Assembly (NCBI GenBank): GCA_037127315.1
Contig: JBBBDQ010001026.1
Location: 7,802,001-7,866,000 of the forward strand
DNA length: 64,000 bases
Reading direction: 5' to 3'
Origin: Ascarosepion bandense
Taxonomy: Eukaryota; Mollusca; Cephalopoda; Sepiida; Sepiidae
Positions 63,138-64,000 of this stretch are shown piece after piece (position 1 is the stretch's first letter; each line of letters starts with the position of its first letter). The translations under genes were made by a program, and so were the position numbers. The notes beneath the pieces are model-generated. The model saw nothing but the letters and a program-made list of their open reading frames with translations, was not told the DNA's origin and did not search any database.

Positions 63138-64000
63138 TTTAAAATATGCAAATGTTGGACAGTTTTTGTCTTTATTTTCTCCTGAAATCAAAGCCAAAAT
63201 ACGATGTTTAGACCGAATCATGATTAAACATAATAGACCTTCATTGTCTGTTATATTTAACAATATATGTTTAGAAAATTTTCTGCTGTATGAATACACT
63301 AAATATATAAATATAAAAAATATAAAAATACGCACATACCCTGAAAAACAATAATAAAATAGTAAAAAAATCACTAATAAATTGCTGAATAAAACAAAAT
63401 TATATGTATGTAAAAAGAAAAGTGGTGAAGATTGCTAAAAGGAATAAAGAATAAATAAATGAACGAATAAATAAGTAACAAAAATTCTCAGGAGCTAAGT
63501 ATTTAAGCAGATATTTGTTTTTGTGTCTGCATGTGGTCATTAATTCACTTCTTTTATTTAATAAATTAGAATTATTAAGGAGTTTTAAGATTATAATTTT
63601 TTTCTAAAAGGCACTAGTAACATCTATTGTCTATTGTTTTGTAAGATTTGGTTTTTTGATGACTTCCTAGGTAATATTTAGGTTTTTGTTGTAGAACCAA
63701 AAATAACTAACCCTAAAAAAGTAACTGCCGAAAAAATACGACCAGCCCACTCAGTCAAAGTATGAGTGAATGTAAAAAGCTAGTATGCATACTGACGACG
63801 ATGCTTAGTTCTATTTTGGATCAATTGACAACAAATAAAAATTGCAATTTAATAATCATAACCTAAAGGTAAATAATATTAAATACAAGAATAGTACTTT
63901 TCTCTCTAAATATTTGTCTTTTAGGAAACAACAACAAAAACCCAACTATTACATGAGATATTATCGCTTAAACTAAATATTATAATGGAATTGAAAATAG
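63135..64000. other. No recognised gene
   Basis: AT-rich to the end of the window; the frame at 63133-63354 has no motif. Confidence 0.55.

Overview
The window reads as non-coding, repeat-built chromosome from an invertebrate animal. No convincing host gene is present: every protein similarity I can recognise belongs to a transposable element, and almost all of those copies are frameshifted or truncated. Clues to the host are the invertebrate-type 5S rRNA-like segment, several mariner and Tc1 lineages, RTE-type and CR1/Jockey-type LINEs, tRNA-derived SINEs, Helitron-like elements and very long (TA)n tracts. A mollusc such as a cephalopod is a reasonable guess, but some very common cephalopod SINEs were not seen, so the host stays unproven. 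All family names used here (LINE-J, SINE-A, SINE-B, repeats D, E, F and H) are local labels.

Layout. 0-16 kb: LINE-J and RTE fragments, a Tc1-like element with a triplicated end, SINE-A and SINE-B copies, and (TA)n tracts sitting in palindromes. 16-23 kb: a 1.2 kb GA-rich minisatellite, a Helitron-like element and a LINE mosaic. 23-26 kb: two nested inverted-repeat structures, one split by a mariner whose empty site survives in the other arm. 26-37 kb: SINE-B copies, tandem repeats, dense microsatellites and two further mariner lineages. 37-44 kb: a 5S rRNA-like segment beside a SINE-A, pyrimidine and AGTG arrays, and Helitron-like elements. 43-47 kb: two related solo LTRs with target-site duplications and a Penelope-type GIY-YIG endonuclease remnant. 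47-64 kb: RTE copies, a Tc1-derived MITE nested in one of them, Helitron-like elements, a mariner, LINE-J copies and an 86 bp palindrome.

The most interesting pattern is a set of about a dozen hammerhead-type ribozyme motifs (type I order: stem I, CTGANGA, stem II, GAAA, short stem III, NUH, stem I). The best preserved lie at 60548-60604, 30818-30864, 33065-33108, 36388-36431 and 46538-46596. In SINE-B the motif forms the 3' half of an element whose 5' half is a tRNA-like Pol III promoter, and stem I differs between copies with pairing kept, which is covariation. At 46538 the motif starts at the stop codon of a Penelope-type endonuclease, matching the known link between Penelope-like elements and hammerheads. 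Most of these motifs lie beside (TA)n or (GT)n tracts. I read them as ribozyme-bearing retroelements, alive or decayed. This was done by eye, without folding or database searches.
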